Positions 34,301-46,700 of a DNA stretch of 64,000 nucleotides are shown piece by piece; within the stretch, counting starts at the first letter, position 1; every line of letters starts with the position of its first letter. The DNA is from Melanocharis versteri. Its lineage: Eukaryota > Chordata > Aves > Passeriformes > Melanocharitidae. The notes below the pieces were generated by a model. The model was not told the origin of the DNA. It ran no database searches and was given only the letters and a program-made list of their open reading frames with translations. The stretch covers positions 1,776,430-1,840,429 of the forward strand of contig VZTG01001872.1 of assembly GCA_013397845.1 (NCBI GenBank). The letters are read 5' to 3'. A program made the position numbers and the translations under genes.

Positions 34301-37300
34301 TTTAACCTGAAGGCAGATACGTCTGTATCAGTGATACTGGATTGTACTGGAGCAGATGGCAGTCATTTTCAGAGTTTATCTTTCTTTTTATTAAAATAAT
34401 TAATCAAATGGTTTAGCATATGAAAATACAATAATCCTCCCTCCTAATTAGAGCAATTTGTGTTCAGGTAGAAATAAAAGCACCCACACACATACACACC
34501 TCAGGATTGCTGTCAGAGAGCTCACAGGATAAAGAAAACAAAACCATTTTCCTTGTCTCACACCAGGACATCACATTCTCCCTCCTGTCTCCAAGGATAA
34601 TGGAGTCTTTCAGCTTTGGTGCATAGTTATATTTGAAAGCCAAACAGCAACTTGGAATTTGTCCTGAAGGGAACCAGGACAAGGCACCTTTAAGGATAAT
34701 AAGGCAGAAGGGGACTCCTCATGTGCAGGGGTGGTCCTGCTATCCCTGAATCTGAGGGATTAATCAAAATCTAATCAAGATCTTCACCCTCACAAAGTGT
34801 GAGTGAGTCAGTCTCAGTTTGCTGTAACCAAGAAGCAGTTCAGGAGCAGAGGCCCATCCATCTCCCACAAGCAGGGGTTTGCTCAGCTATTTGCGTGGTC
34901 TCCATCCCATACAGCACGACCTTACAAGAGTGCAGCCAGGAGAGTAACAGAGGAAGTCTAAGTAAGATTGTGTTCTTAAAAGAATGGAATTCTCATGGAT
35001 GGCAAACACATCACCTCCACAGTGGCCTTCAGGGAAGACATGTCAACGGAGCATCTGTTGTGGAGCAGAGCAAGGAGGCAGCGAGGGCTGGGCCACCTTG
35101 GTCACAATTATCTGACTAATTAAGTGTAAAATACCATTAAGGTATTGCCTTAATGACGCAGGGTTTGTTCAGTCCAGATGCTCTCCAAAGCTGAAACCAC
35201 ATCTTTGTCCCCTCCTAACAGGATGTGAAACAGTCCATGTCCTCACATGGGGCCAGAATATCTTTTAAGTTTCATCTATGTACTATAGGAGCCTGATCCT
35301 GCTGGGATCTGGGCAGACTCCAAGGAGCACAACAGACTCCACAGGAGGGATACAGAGAAGGCAAACTGAACAAAACATGAGGAAGTTTCCTCCTGCATCA
35401 AAACCGACCATTAGGAAAACACTTTTTTCTTATTAGAGGCACCACATCATAAGAATACTCTGAGCATGTAAAATGCCTGTCTTTACAGCCAAGAAGTTTT
35501 ATAAACATTGCTTTACAGCAGTAAAGCTTTGCTGATCATGATCATCTTAAAAGGCCCAGACCAATCCCCTATGCTGCTAAGGAGGTATCTCCATCAGAAA
35601 TCCAGAAGCTGCGGAAAGCTCAGGAAATTACATCAATGCACATCAGTGAAGGCCCTGGCCTGTCCTTTTTGTGGCATTCCTTCTGGTTCTTAAAAAAGCT
35701 ACAATCCAAACCAGTTAATATCTGGAGTATTTTTTATGGTTAAGCACAATTCTTTCTGTGGGAATGTAATCTGGGGGATTCAGACATGTGTAAACAGTTC
35801 CTTGAGAGAAGAGTTCCCTTAGTAACTTCCTTCTGTGACATGTAACTGCAATTAAGTTGCACGCACATGCCATATGCAGTTTAGTTTCAATTACTAAATA
35901 CATGCTTGGCAAGGAAGAGCATTACTTTCTCAGTGCTGTTTTACCCGAAGAAGCAAGTGAAGGCTATCCTAAAGAACATCTAATACCAAATTTCTTGGTC
36001 TCTGTGGCTTAAAACCACACCGTTAACTCTGCATTACAACAGAGTTGGCTTAAAATCCATTTCCTCAGGCTGGTTCCTGTTGGTAGCCCTGCTTGCCTTA
36101 CAAGCAGCATCTGTGGCCTTGGGAGACAAGTATAAATGTTTCTTGAGCAGGATTTTACATTAAGAGCTGTTGGCCTGCTGAAATGTCCACAGTCCTCACC
36201 TCCTGCTGGCACTGAGATCTGAGGTTAAAGCCAAATGAGATTTTCTAACTGTTAAGGATGATGCATCTGCCAACACTGAGATACAATTTGATAAGTAACC
36301 ACACTGTGAACTCTTGAATGAAAAAGATTTTTTTTCCTCTTCTATTAAAAACACTGTACGGAATCAAATATATTTATAAACCCTCAGATGTGGATTTTTT
36401 TAAGGAGGTGATAGTTGTTAGCTAACAACAAACCTGGCTTCAGGACTTAGGGTCTGCTCCTAGCCTGCTTGGCAATTCTTCATGTGACCCAAGAGAGAGT
36501 TCTTTCACCTTTTTCTGTATTCATTCATTTGTGCAGCTGTGAACTGATGCCTGCTGGTCACAAATGTCTGTAAAGACCCCATGCAGAGAATGAATTCTCT
36601 GTTAACATTAACTTCCCAAGACCGTGCTCAGATGTTAAGACCTACGGGAGCCAAATAAGGCTCTTGATCACTTACTGTCAGTTAAAATATTCAGGGGCAA
36701 CTGTCTCAATGTGTTGCTTAAAGTCTGGAAAAAGTTTTAGATCACTTGTCAAACCCTTTTCTCTCCTGCCAGAAACTGAAGCAGCAAATGAACATGGCTT
36801 TCATCAATATGCTCCCACAGATAACAAGTTGGTCTTTGTCCTCAGAGAATAATGGTCTCCACGCATTTATCTGAGGAGCATTTGTCCTAGCTATCCTGCA
36901 AGGAGGAATGTGGGTCAATCCCTGATCCAGAACTGTACCGCTATTCCTCTGGTCATGGCCAGCAGCCAGCAGCAGCTTATCCGAGCTCCACGCTGGCCCT
37001 CTGCATGCTGCCTTGTTGCATTTCAGTAACTTCAGCACTCCTGCCTCTCCCTGCAAATCCCACCCAAGCAGCAGGCAGGGATTTGCATTCTCTGCTACAT
37101 GCCAGACAAATGCCTGCAGCCTTTTTTGATCCTATCCATATCAAAATGCGAAGGAAAGGATGCTTCTTTATCCTCTTGCTTACCCTGTCTTCTGTGATGG
37201 TGCTCCTGCAGCCTTCCAGCTCTTCCTTCTTTTTCTCCACCTTCGTCACCCATACTGACAACAAGACAACTTGTTCTTTTGAGTTGAAAAGCTCTTTCTC

Positions 37301-39174
37301 CCACTGAAACTAGTCAGGAACTAAACTGTCAAGACTCCCGATTTAGATGTTGAATCCACGGTGATGTCTGTTAATTTACCTGAGCCTAAGCTTTCATGGC
37401 ATGTCAGGTGGAGATGGAAGGAGGCAGATAGAACAGAGCACTGTGCTGTCCTTGACTAAGTCACATCCCTTTTCTGAACTGCAGCTCACACTGACACCAG
37501 CTCCCCTGCTCCCCCTGAATTAGCCCAGAAAACGCATCCACCTGATCTCCTTTCCAGCAGTCATTCCTCCTCTAGCACAATGCAACTCTGCATACTTTCA
37601 TTATTTGATTCCTTTCAGATTTTTGAAAAGTTCATTATTCTTTAAGATTTACTGCTCTTTGTCTTAAGAGTGCTTTCCAAACATTGCAACTCACTATCTT
37701 CCACACTATTGCCTGTGAGAGACACGTAAATATCTGTAAATGTAATTTACAGAAAAGGAAGCACAGATATAGGACTTATGCAACCTGCCTAATTCTGTGC
37801 TGTTCATCTGTCACCAGATCAGTCATTACAGGCAGCTCTGTGATTAAGAACTGCCAAGGCTCTGTTAAAATCAGTGAAGATGTGACAATTTTTCTTTGGT
37901 GAGAGTTTATCTTTTAGTCTTTTGACTTGGTACCTGAGGCCCACTGCTCACTGCCTGTAGGAGGGTCAGGATTAAAAATTATCATTTCCAACAGGATGAT
38001 GCTTTCCAGTGGCTGCAGAAATGCACTGTGTTTGCAGAGGACCAGAGTGAAGATTTAGCCCAGACTGTTGACCAGCACTGCAAATCTTTGCAGAAGTGGT
38101 GGTTTTGTCCCTTTAGCAAGCTCTTGAGGACACGACCTACAACATATGGCTGGGTGGTCAGTCACAGAGATGACAGGGACTTTGACTTGACTGAAAGAGG
38201 AACTGCCTAAACACCTCAGATTCCCCTATTCTTGCTGCAAAATAAGGAAGAACCACAGGAGAATAAGAATGGTGATACTGGGTCATGTCCATCTCTGGCG
38301 CCAGCCACAGCAAATGCCCAGGGAAGAGTATGGGAACAGAGCAAGCACCATGAAACCTTCCTGCCCCTCATACCACGCCCCCAATCTCTCACCACCTCCA
38401 GCTCAGGGCATTGCCCCCCCAGGGCTGCTCAGAAAAGACAAAGCAGAGATTGTTTCACCAACTGATGTGGTACTTTGGCTGGCTCCATATCTCTGTTATG
38501 TCCAGAGGACACAGTCCTGTTTGTCACATCCCAGCACGGGAAGCCCTGGGATTGGCTCTAGTCTGTTCTCAACAAAAAAGCCATCCTGATTGCAAGAGAC
38601 ATCCCCAGAAGGGTTTAAAGTCCTTTGCAATTACCGAGTCTCGTAGTGCAATTACCAACATCAAGACTCAGGTAAAGCTCAGTTCTTAGCAATACAGGAT
38701 CTTTGCTGAAAATATCCTAAAAGCAGTCAAGCCCTGGCACCCTCCACTGCTCGCTACAGTTTTTCAGGCATCTACAGCCACGTCTCACAGCACAGAATGA
38801 GCACCTTTCTCAGTGTGAGAGACAGATACCCAGCACTCTCAGAGCAACTCTAAATTACCAAGGCTCACAAACCTCTGCTGAGTTCAGGACAGGAGCAAGG
38901 CAGAATGCAAACTGGACTCTCAGAACTCTGTCCACTCTCCCATTTATCCCTGAGCCACTGAAACATAAAAAGAACATAGGGTATTCCAGGAAACAGGATG
39001 AGATCAGGCAGTGATAGATAAAGCATGGAGTGAAAAGTCAATGCTAGAGAAGAAATAAAAGATGGTGCAAAATGGTCAAAGAAACTTCACCGAAAAAGGT
39101 AAAAGTGGAAGAATAAATGGCATCAGAGACAAAATGGGATTGCATATGCCAAAGGCCTGCAGACTCTTCAATAT
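28311..39174. other. Intergenic region between CEP68 and SLC1A4
   Basis: About 11 kb of ordinary AT-rich sequence. No exon of a known gene, RNA gene or clear full-length repeat is recognised. A low-complexity A/C-rich stretch lies at about 32733-32790, and an 8-bp perfect inverted repeat with a 5-base loop lies at 35135-35155. Scattered - strand AATAAA hexamers (33882-33887, 34387-34392) have no obvious gene attached. Confidence 0.5.
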
Positions 39175-39280
39175 ATCATAGAATCACAGAATCCACTGAG
39201 CTGGAAGGGACCCATGAGAATTATCGAGTCCAACTCCTGGCCTTGCACAGGACACCCCAAGAAACACACCATGTAATTTC
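39175..39280 (-). mobile_element. CR1 LINE 3'-end fragment (antisense to + strand)
   Basis: The + strand reads ATCATAGAATCACAGAAT followed by a GGAAGGGACC-type box, which is the reverse complement of the avian CR1 3' terminus with its ATTCTATGA repeats. Only the last 100 or so bases of the element remain. Confidence 0.8.
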
Positions 39281-40740
39281 CTTATCTTTCTCTCAAAAAG
39301 CAATTCCTGTACTAGAGGATAGGACATGAGCAGAGGAGAGAACTTGTACCTTCCAGAAAAACAACCAAAACAATAAAAAAAACCCCAACCTAAAATCAAA
39401 TAGAAAAATAGTGTTTTCTAGATGGAATTTGTTTCCTCCTAAAAAAACGCAAAGCAACTGACTAAAGGTTTCCTATTTACAGTTATGTCAGGAGAACAGA
39501 AATATATGTCCAGTCAAGAGACATTGGAGTTAAGTACCACACTGGCACCAGATTTCTGGAGTGCCTGGGTGAGAGCAGAGCAGAGCAGGTACCCCTTGCT
39601 GCACCTGCAAGACTCCTGAGCACCTTCTCAGCTCACAGCCTCCTGGAACAGGAAGCTCCCGGTGTAAGACATTACACTGCAGGTCAAGACCAGCATCTAA
39701 AATGCACGTCTCTCGACAGCCCTCCCATTTTTCTCCCAGTGGTCTTACCTGTAGACCCTGACCACTTAAAGCAAATGGCAAGTCTTCTATCTCATCAGGC
39801 TTTCCACCAGGATCCACATTGTTACAGTGGCAGTTGTTGGAATGTGTCACGTTTTTTACAGTCTGAGAGAGTGCAATACTGGATCTTTCATGTTCCTACC
39901 TTAAGAAACAATCCAGGTAGAGAGTTCTAGAGTGCATCACGGCTATTGTGAGGAATAGGAACATCACAGAAAAACAAGAAATGTAAATTCTGACACAAAT
40001 GATAAAAGAAATGACCAAGAGGACGTTCTGACAAGCAGTAGTTACCCAGCACTCCTGCTTCCATAGATCCCTCTTGTTCTGCACAAACAACAAAAGAACT
40101 GGCATGTTTTTAAGTCTAAAGTAGAGCTTCTGAAAGACTACAGATTTCTGGCAGGTTAAGAGCTGAATACTCACGGTTCATATAAATCCTATGACATATG
40201 TTTCCAAGAGAAGGAATGTCAGATTTCCCTGATTAAATTCCTGCTATGAAAATGATTTGACCTCCTTAAATCTGACTGCTCTAACAAGCTTTACATGGGA
40301 CTAGACATTCATATTGATGCAAAACATGGCAATCCACTAGTAGGGACTGGGAGAGGTGTTCAGTGAAGACTGAGCTTCTGCATTGCTATTGGAAAATACA
40401 TATACTGGGGTATTTGCTTTAATTTTCCATTTCCTGGGATGCCCTGTCAGGAACAATGTGCCACAGCCTATGGCACGCTGCTACAATGATGAGGCACACT
40501 CCAGGTGCAGCACCATAGGGAAGAAGGATCATAAGGCAATGGCAAGGTGTTGCCTGCAAAGAAGCCCAGCCTTTGGCTTTGCCCAGGGCAGTACTTTAAC
40601 CTGTGGGCAATAACACATGAAAAAAAATTAAAATTGAGATGTGTTCTACTCTGAAATGGTCCTGTGATGCTTCATGAATTGTCATTTTAGTGCTGCCCTC
40701 ATGTCCTGATCCTAGCTGCATGTGTCATGGTGAGGGAGAG

Positions 40741-41262
40741 CATCACAGAACCACAGAATGTTGAGGGGTTAGAAATGACCTTAAAAATCATCCAGTCCCA
40801 ACCCCCCCTGACATGTGCAGGGGCATCTCACACTAGAACAGGTTACTCAAAGCCTTATCCAGCCTGGCTTTGAACACTGTCAGGGTTGGGGCATCCACAA
40901 CCTCCCTGAGCAACCTGTTCCAACATCTCACCACCCTCACAGTAAAAAAATTTTAATATCTAACCCTAATTTCATCTCTTTCAGTTTGTACCCATTGCGT
41001 TTGTCCCACCACTACAGTTCTTGACAAAGTCCCTCTCTGGCTTCCACGTGGGCTCCTTCAGATACCGGAAGGTTGCAATGCAACCTTCTCTTCTCTGGGC
41101 TGAACAGCCCCAACTCTGTCACCCTGTCTTTGCAGGAGATGTGCTCCCATCCTCTTTGTGGCTCTCCTCTGGACTTCCTCCAACAGTTCCATGTCCTTCT
41201 TATGTTGGGAACACCAGAACTGCACACAGTATTCCAGGGGGTCTCACAAAAGCACAGGAGCT
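40741..41262 (-). mobile_element. CR1 LINE, 5'-truncated, decayed
   Basis: About 520 bases are homologous to the CR1 3' region in reverse orientation. Read on the - strand, they give the end of ORF2: an LEYCVQFW-like start, then FFTVRVVR, LLREVVDAP and FKARLDKALSNL, followed by the 3' UTR and a terminal ATTCTGTGGTTCTGTGA-like repeat at 40741. Frameshifts and stops show it is dead. It is 5' truncated at about 41262, as is usual for CR1. Confidence 0.88.
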
Positions 41263-42579
41263 AAACATCTGATGGGGGATAAAATGCAACCATGGAACTC
41301 AGCCCACAGGGGACAATCAGGATCTTCAGCTTCCTTGAGACATCCATACACTGCTTTAAAATCAAAGCATTTGGGGTTCTGGTGCATTCAGATATTTCAA
41401 AGAGATACTTAGACTTAAAAATGTGCTTTTGGTTTCCTGAGTTGAAAGGAGTCCGGATGATTCTAACAGGAAGAAATGCAAAGTTGATCTGCTGGGCAAA
41501 AGATGTCCCTACAGAATTGTGTTTGTCTCCGTCCATTTGGAAGACGAGCCAAGGAATGACCAAATTTTGCGGACACGGTTATAAATAAACTGGTCAAAAA
41601 GAAACTCCACCTGCAGTTTCCCAGTGGGCTGACTAATCCTTTCCTACTTGGACTGCCTGCATGGCTCCAGTGCACAGCATTAACCAGCCAGTCATGACAC
41701 ACTCACTGCGCTCTCCCTCGGGGTGGCCACATCTCGCTCTGAGCGTCTTTCTGCAAAATTCATTGCGTCCCTTTACCAGCAGGGATGCTTTGCAAAGGAA
41801 GGCAGCTGCTGCTATGGAATTGGAGTTGCCTCTTCCTAGTGCTGATATCTTTCCAAGATGATAGTCTCCTCTGAAGCAAGAGAGGAGAAAGAAAAAGGGA
41901 AACTTAGCATTGCTGTATATCAAAGCTAAGTGTAAATATATATTGCTGAATTAACAGTGTGGAGATGGACCACATGCCCTCTCTTGTTGAAGTAGCCAAG
42001 AGAAAACATCACAGGCAAATCTTGGCATGTGTAGTCAAAATTTTTTAACTATTACCATCCAAAGAGCCAAGACAGATCAATAGGATCTTTGCAATGAGTT
42101 TGCCAGACTTTGTTCAGGTTTGGGATGCAAATTCAGGAAGGACACTGTAAAGGCAAAAAGGAAGAGTAAGAACCCAGAAACATTCGGCTGAGCCTCAAGC
42201 AAAGGTTAGCATCTGCCATTAAAGCATTATGCTGGCCCAGCACCACCCAGAATTACTGAAAGTAAGCTGCTGCCAGAAGAACATTTATGGCAGGACCAAA
42301 CTCCTAGCAGGAACTGGAAGCCAGCTCCCACACAGAGATCACTGAACTACTTGGGGTTATAAACTCACCTCTTCTCTTCCCCTTTCAAGCCAAGACTCAG
42401 ACTTGCCTGTCATCAGTTTCCACCGATGTGTGTTCAGAATTTTTCCTACCCTATTCAAGTTTGCTGGAAGAGAAGTATGACTAAAGTTGTTTGGATTGAC
42501 CCATTAAATAAACATGAGCAGGACATGGTGTGCTAGCAGAGGATCATGTGTGTTTTCATGAAGGGAACTGACTTCTGGA
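41263..42579. other. Non-coding stretch downstream of SLC1A4
   Basis: Nothing recognisable is seen. Part may belong to a long SLC1A4 3' UTR. Confidence 0.4.
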
Positions 42580-43482
42580 TTTATTGATGTTGTCACAGGC
42601 AAGCCTCTTTCAGATATACTAACACTGGAACAGACTCTACATTTTTTTCAGCCCCAAAAGGATTACTTTAACAAAATGTGTGCTTCCTTTCGATTTTTCT
42701 CTTCAACAGCTTGGTTAGAGGAAAGGAGGAAACCAATCCTTGATCCGCACGAAGATCTCCTATGTTTGGTCCCACAGTTTGGGAGTTACTCACCAAAAGG
42801 CAGGAAAACTGCTGTGAGCTGCAATGCAGTGGGAGAATGAAACAAGCCCCTCTAAGCTATTAATTTAGGTATGAAACAAAAAAAATTTTAAAAACAGAAA
42901 ACAGCTAGTTTTAAGGACATATTCAATGTTTTTAATGGATCGGAGAACATGAGAGGAAGGGGAGTGGGAGAAAAGTGTTGCTTCATATCATGGCTGTAAT
43001 GGTCAGTAAGTGTTTCCAGGCTGGAAAACAAATTTAAGCAACATTTTCACCCACTCTGGAGTTTCTAGACTGCTTCTCCATTCAAACAGCAGCAAAAATA
43101 AGCTTACTAGTTTTTTCCCTACAATAAGCACATACTGGGTTTGTCTACCTCCCTATCTTCAACCCATCTGGGCCTTCACTAACGGAAGTCTTGTTACACC
43201 AGAAGCCTCAACAGCAGTTCGCACGTACATGTACACAAGTGTGCCTGTGCAACACATATACATGTACACATATAAACTATCAAAATACTATTACAAAGCG
43301 AGTGCTCCTTCTCAACACCCCTCCTCTGCCCACCCCACCTCCCTCCCCTTCCCCAGGCCACCATATTTCAAAACAGACTGGAAATGTGCACTTCCAAGAG
43401 CCATCCAGCCCCTGGTCGCACTGCAAACGTCTGGGTGCGTTGACAAGTCCCTGGGCCACCTCTAGGATGAGTGGCCTCGAGT
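42580..43482 (-). other. SLC1A4: Probable SLC1A4 3' UTR
   Basis: This sequence is downstream of the SLC1A4 stop. On the - strand the first hexamers are ATTAAA at 42936-42931 and AATAAA at 42585-42580, giving UTRs of about 0.55 or 0.9 kb. Longer forms cannot be excluded. Confidence 0.4.
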
Positions 43483-43717
43483 TCACAATACTGATTCCTT
43501 GGAATCAGGGTCTGCTGTGCTGCTTGTGTTGGAGACTGGGTTTTTGTGGGTTACCAAAGGTGACGTTTCCGCTTCAGACTTGCTGTTAGCAACTGCTTCT
43601 ACAGTGACTTCCTTCAGCTCCTGCTCTCTCTCTTTCTTGTCTTTTTCATTCAGGTAATTAAGGATGCCCGCTCCCAGGGCATCCCCTTCCACATTCACAA
43701 CTGTGGTGGTTCGGTCC
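43483..43717 (-). CDS. SLC1A4: SLC1A4 exon 8 (terminal coding exon)
   Basis: The acceptor TTCACCAG precedes 43717. One base completes Val, then DRTTTVVNVEGDALGAG (TM8 substrate-binding helix) and the cytoplasmic tail follow, ending SKESVL and a stop at 43483-43485. The tail shares KSE-ETSPLVTH-NP with human ASCT1. Confidence 0.97.
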
Positions 43718-46700
43718 CTGGTGAAGATCAGAAACAAAAACCAAAGCAGCAGGCTTTTAGTTTCAAGAGAGTTACAACACAATAAGGGGAGCTGGTTCAC
43801 CCCTGCTGAACCACTAACATCAGTGGAGCTAGACAAGGGAGATGTAGTTACTACAGGTGTTTTCCACAGAAGTATCATCACTATTTCAGAACTAAAAATG
43901 TGCACCACAGCAGGTTTATGGCCAGTCAAACTGTTACTACCAGCTGGTTCTGGTCTCTCTGTGGGTCGCAGCAATGGTACTACTCTTTCTCAGGCATCCT
44001 GCTTTTCACAGCCCACCTCCTTCCTCTTCCCTTTCTCCATGCCAGCATTTTTTAAATGCACATTCAGAGCAGGAACTTACTTTGGGTTTATCCAGAAAGT
44101 GACTCAGAGCACCGAGCTCTCTTTTTTAACTACTGTGACTCGTACTTTAATCCAAGCACCTACTTAAGGGATCCTTCCAAAAGCAGGCAGAATGACTTGT
44201 GTTCTCTGCATTTGTTGCCTGTAGCACCTGCCCTGATTTTTGGTCCTACAACACAAAACTAGTGTGGCAGGGTGTAATGGAAGAGATTTATGGGTCATAA
44301 AGAAGAACAATGTTTTCACGTGCCTTTTGAGACTTGCTAGTCCTTCTGCAGCCTAACTTTAACAGTGGCTCAACTTGTAGTTGTGGTCCTCTCTGGTAAT
44401 TAAACAGCTGGCATTAAAGCAAGACATGGGACTCCTTCCTCCATCCTTCCCCCTTTTGTTACCACAAGGCTGAGCTCCTTGACTAGAACAGTGTTGACCA
44501 CAGAGGGATGCTACATATTTTGAAATGAAGGCAGCCAGCACAACACAGGCTGAGAGCAGCCCAGAGTGAAAGGAAGGGCAAGTTTTTCACTCTTGCCTCC
44601 AAGCACTTGCAAGTACAGGTGTGGAACGCTCAGCTACTACTGTACTTCCTTAGAAAGACAGGATAAAAAGGGCTAGCCACTGCTTTGCCTGTCTCTCCCA
44701 TCCTTTGGAGGTGGCTGATCCCTAAGAGGTTACACTAAGAAAGAGTCTGATAATCCTAAGGAAGCTGTAGGAATACGATTATGTTCCATAGACACGTGTT
44801 GTGTGGGAAGGGAAGGTAATACAGCTGCCACCTTCTCCAGTCTCTGAAATTCAAGGGTGTCCTCAGGCATCCTAATTCCCACATCTGCTGTGGGAACACA
44901 GCATCTATACAGAGAGGCTGGTCTTTCCAAAAAGCAATGCCAAGGGATTATGTGCAGTCTAAACCAGGAACTGCCCAATAACCCACCAACTGGAAACAAA
45001 TTACCTAAGTGGGATTCAGATCACTTGACCCATACTGACCTCTTACTTCTTTCCCAGAAGATGGAAAGGAGCGGTGGTAATACTGTCCACTAAACTTGTG
45101 ACTCTCAGCAGCGTGTTCCAGCCACGACACTGCCCACAGCAGTGACGAGTGCCACAAACCCTCTGTGTCCCTGCCCTGCCAATGGACAGCACCTCTCTGT
45201 GACAGTTGTGTTGGTGCTTTGACCAGCCTTGAAGTTATAAAAAAAATCCAAACAATAGCTGACAAGAGCTTCTGATGGAAACTGCTTCCCACATGTGACC
45301 AAGGAAGCTTTCCACAACTGATATTCAGACTCAATTTCCTTTGTCCTCCCCTGCCGTTATAGTATCCAACTAATTTCCAGCAGTATCAACACCTTCTAAA
45401 TAGACTTTTAACAACCCTTCTGATGGGAATTGAAGCCAAGAAGAAATACATTTCTACAAAGGCTGAATAAAAAAGCTGAAGAGGGATTTTAGCATACTGA
45501 CTGCTTTAACTGGGAAGGCACCACCTTTTCCATTCCCCATCACAGGTTACCTGTCCTGTAAGCGGACATCTTGTAGGGTCTTATTTTCTACTAGGTTTCA
45601 TTTTATACTGGGTTAGATTCTGTACTTTGACCTCGTTTCAAGCTGAATATGCTACAAGGATGCTGTAGTGAGGTGAATGTCACTCTCCTCTCCCACATAA
45701 CAAGGGACAGGATGAGAGGAAACAGCCTCAAATTGCACCAGGGGAGGTTTAGATTGGATATTACGAAAATCTTTTCCATGGAAAGGGTGGTAAAGCATTT
45801 AAACAGAATGCTTGGGAAGTGGTGGAGTCCCCATGACATGCCTTAATGGTGAGCATGTTGGTGGTGCCACACCGATGGCTGGACTTGACAATCTGGATGG
45901 TTTTTTCCAACCTTAGCCAATCCGTAATTCCACGTTTCTATGCCTTGCAACAGCAGGCACGTGAGGCCTGCAGTACTCACACGATCCAGTCCACGGCCAG
46001 TATGAGGGACAGGTCGTTGGTGGGCAGCCCGATGGCCTCCAGGATGATGGCGATGGTGAGGACGCCTCCGGCAGGGACCCCGGCTGCTCCCACGCTGGAC
46101 GCGGTGGCCGTCACGCTGCAAATCAATGCCCATGCCCGGTTAGAGGAGCTCCCAGCTGTCCTCTGCTGCACTCTGTCACGTGCTTCCCCGCCATGGGAAT
46201 TGTAAACAAATGCTCCAGCATGGGACACACGGAGCGTTTGCTTCCCAGGCAAACCCCTTCCTGCCTGCTGATGCAAAGGAACGGGTACAGAGGACAGGGG
46301 CTCAGCAGGGATCCGCAGCAGTTATCCTGGCAATGGCTCTGGGCTCAACACCAGGACTGCCTTTCCAGGATAAAAACCAACACAACTGTATCCTGCTGCC
46401 TTACTAACATTCCCAGCTCCAGTATGCTGAGTGACTTACACCTCCTGACCCCACACGTATAAAGGGAAACTCTGCCATGCAGGGCACAGCACCTTCTCTG
46501 TGTCTCGTTTGCATTCCAACACAGACCCTAAATCAGGAGCTGGAAACCTGCAGTGCATATGCCCAACACACCTTTTTGTGTGCACTTGTCTCCAACTGAG
46601 TTCTCCTTGGGCTATCACTGCATCATCCTCAGGCCTGGCTTCACACCTGATTCATTGAGAGTACCTGAAAAGCTGTTTTGGCTACCCACCAAAAAAACCC

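Noticed and set aside
45649..45846. + strand frame resembling a reverse transcriptase C-terminus
   Set aside because: It is part of a decayed CR1 LINE fragment, annotated as a mobile element and not as a gene.
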